This document shows positions 38,605 through 39,982 of a stretch of 39,982 bases of DNA, one piece after another. Below the pieces are notes generated by a model. It made no database searches and was not told where the DNA came from. It saw nothing but the letters and a program-made list of their open reading frames with translations. Numbering within the stretch: the stretch's first letter is position 1; the number at the start of each line of letters is the position of its first letter. Made by a program: the position numbers and the translations under genes. Source of the DNA: a virus; the IMG/VR virus record IMGVR_UViG_3300009551_000031, positions 1 to 39,982 of that record. One strand, written 5' to 3'.

Positions 38605-39357
38605 ATGGGAAATCTGGACTTTCTGAACGCCTCGGAAGAGGCGAATGACGACGCACATGTGGAAGAGGTGGTTGCGACCCCCGAACCCGTGGCAGCGGAA
38701 CCCGCGCCTGTAGCCGAACCGGCCCCAGCGCCCGAACCCGCGCCAGCTCCAATCGCTGAAGCCAAGCCTGACATTCCGCCTGGGCACGCGCCCATCACGG
38801 CGCTGTTGGACGAACGCGAGAAGCGCAAGGAACTGGAACGCCAAATACAGGAGCTGCAGCGCCAACAGCAGGCGCCCAAGGCTCCCGATCCTGACGAAGA
38901 TCCCGAGGCATTCAACCGCTTCCAGATCGATCAGGCGAACATGGCCGTCATGAATGCCCGTCTCGACATGTCTGAGGAATTGGCCCGTGAAAAGCACGGG
39001 AACGAGACCGTGGACGCTGCCCGAGATTGGACTCTCACTCGTTTCCAGAACAATCCCGCATTCCGGGATGAAGTCCTGTCCCAACGCAACCCCTGGGGTT
39101 ATGCAGTTCAGCAATTCCAGCGCCATAGCGCGCTCGATAAGCTGGGCGATGCAAGCCAGATTGACGCCTTCCTAGCGTGGCAAACCGCGCAAGCGACGGG
39201 CGTTCCCACGACGCAACCGGCGGCATCTGTCGCCACACCTGAACCCGCTCCCATTCCATCTCGTTCCCTCGCTTCCGCCCCGTCTGCGGGTGGTGGCGCG
39301 GCTCCGTCTGAGCCGACCGGGCCGGGTGTCGGATATGCGAGCATATTTGGACAATAA
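38605..39357 (+). CDS. Scaffolding-like protein
   Basis: A 250-residue protein just before the coat gene. It has a Pro/Ala/Glu-rich disordered region at residues ~20-60, a charged coiled coil (LLDEREKRKELERQIQELQR, QQQAP), a helical middle, and a second Pro/Ser/Ala-rich region. It ends in SIFGQ. Acidic, disordered and helical composition and the place between portal and coat fit a scaffold that directs prohead assembly and then leaves. The family is not identified at residue level. Confidence 0.75.
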   Translation: MGNLDFLNASEEANDDAHVEEVVATPEPVAAEPAPVAEPAPAPEPAPAPIAEAKPDIPPGHAPITALLDEREKRKELERQIQELQRQQQAPKAPDPDEDPEAFNRFQIDQANMAVMNARLDMSEELAREKHGNETVDAARDWTLTRFQNNPAFRDEVLSQRNPWGYAVQQFQRHSALDKLGDASQIDAFLAWQTAQATGVPTTQPAASVATPEPAPIPSRSLASAPSAGGGAAPSEPTGPGVGYASIFGQ

Positions 39358-39360
39358 GCC

Positions 39361-39982
39361 ATGTCAGAAGTCGTTCTTGCTTCTGCTAGCGTAAAGCAGA
39401 AGTGGATCGCGAAGTACTTCCAGGAGTACGTCCGCGATTCTCGTTTCATGAAGTTCATGAGCAACGCCGACCTCAACAAGGGCGGCATCATCCTTACCCG
39501 TTACGAGCTTCAGCAAGAAGCGGGCAAGACCATCAACATCCCCTTCATCGGCCGTCTCACGGGCTCGGGCGTCACCGGCTCGGAGATCCTCGACGGTGCG
39601 GAAGAGGAGTTGACAAACTACAACTTCCCCATCTCTATCGACTGGCGTCGTAACGCTGTCCGCGTTCCGAAGTCCGAGAGCTACAAGACGGAGATCAATC
39701 TCCTGAACGCAGCCAAGGACATGCTTCAGGTCTGGGAATCGGAGAAGGTCCGCGACGACATCATCAAGGCGCTTTCGGCTGTCATCACTGACACCGCAGG
39801 CACCACGGTGAATTTCGACGCGGCGACCGCCGGCAACAAGAACACTTGGACTGCGGCCAACTCTGACCGCATCCTGTTCGGCAACGCCCTTTCGAACTAC
39901 AACGCCACCTTCTCGACTGCGGCGACCAACGTCACTGCTTCGATGAAGGCAAGTGCTGCCATCTTCGGGCTCGGCAAACGTC
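39361..39982 (+). CDS. Major capsid (coat) protein, N-terminal part
   Basis: The start is the ATG at 39361, three bases after the scaffold stop. The gene runs to the end of the window and continues at base 124 of the start (1-123 is the same sequence), ending at 620; the whole protein has 372 residues. It opens with VVLASASVKQKWIAKYFQEY and includes LNKGGIILTRYELQQEAGKT, INIPFIGRL and INLLNAAKDMLQVWESEKV. These are typical of N4-gp56/DUF4043 capsid proteins. This 5' part is incomplete only because of the linear cut. Confidence 0.88.
   Translation, partial: MSEVVLASASVKQKWIAKYFQEYVRDSRFMKFMSNADLNKGGIILTRYELQQEAGKTINIPFIGRLTGSGVTGSEILDGAEEELTNYNFPISIDWRRNAVRVPKSESYKTEINLLNAAKDMLQVWESEKVRDDIIKALSAVITDTAGTTVNFDAATAGNKNTWTAANSDRILFGNALSNYNATFSTAATNVTASMKASAAIFGLGKR
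39860..39982. repeat. Right copy of terminal direct repeat (circular overlap)
   Basis: Identical to 1-123. See the left copy: it marks the closure point of a circular map, inside the coat gene. Confidence 0.95.

Overview
The window is one complete temperate tailed-phage genome linearised at an arbitrary point. Its first 123 bases are identical to its last 123 (1-123 = 39860-39982), so the unit closes into a circle of about 39.86 kb, and the cut falls inside the major capsid gene. The base composition is GC-rich, GTG and TTG starts are common, a GcrA-like regulator is present and the integration site matches the 3' end of a tRNA-Ser. Together these point to an alphaproteobacterial host, possibly Sphingomonadaceae (an inference). 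The virion genes follow the order of P22-like short-tailed phages.

Layout, reading the circle from the packaging end. Packaging and head (34.2 kb to the end, then 1-3.1 kb): small accessory genes, small and large terminase, portal, scaffold, coat, a possible decoration protein, and the gp4-like and gp10-like head-closure and tail-hub proteins. Tail and DNA ejection (3.1-13.4 kb): a needle-position protein, gp14-like, gp7-like, gp20-position (with an M15 peptidase-like domain) and gp16-position ejection proteins, a tailspike with an S74 chaperone, then a second tail protein with a SASA/SGNH esterase domain. Lysis (13.4-16.3 kb): small membrane proteins, an HTH-metallophosphoesterase, a T7-lysozyme-like amidase, a putative holin and a nested Rz/Rz1 spanin pair. 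All of these read rightward apart from a lone zinc-ribbon gene at 10.8-11.0 kb.

The leftward block (28.1 to 16.3 kb) is a chain of small, often 4-bp-overlapping genes. It includes a hexapeptide-repeat protein, an ERF annealing protein, SSB, DUF1367, DUF551 and DUF3850 proteins, an AlpA-like excisionase candidate and a T5orf172 protein. An opposite-strand island at 18.95-20.54 kb interrupts it, holding an RHH-like gene, an attP resembling the end of tRNA-Ser, and a tyrosine integrase. Repeated GTGGGCA heptamers surround the attP.

Immunity and early control (28.1-29.3 kb): an XRE repressor and a divergent Cro-like gene. Four matching 15-bp operator candidates (TTACR-N5-YGTAA) flank the repressor. 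Two of them sit in mirror-image promoters of identical geometry, taken here as PL and PR. The rightward early block (29.3-33.7 kb) holds two regulators, an Hjc-like resolvase, a zinc-finger plus DUF559/Vsr-like nuclease, and a replication initiator carrying 17-bp iterons inside its gene, a lambda-O-like origin candidate. A 250-bp untranslated stretch with three consecutive hairpins, the last a UUCG terminator, separates this block from the packaging genes.
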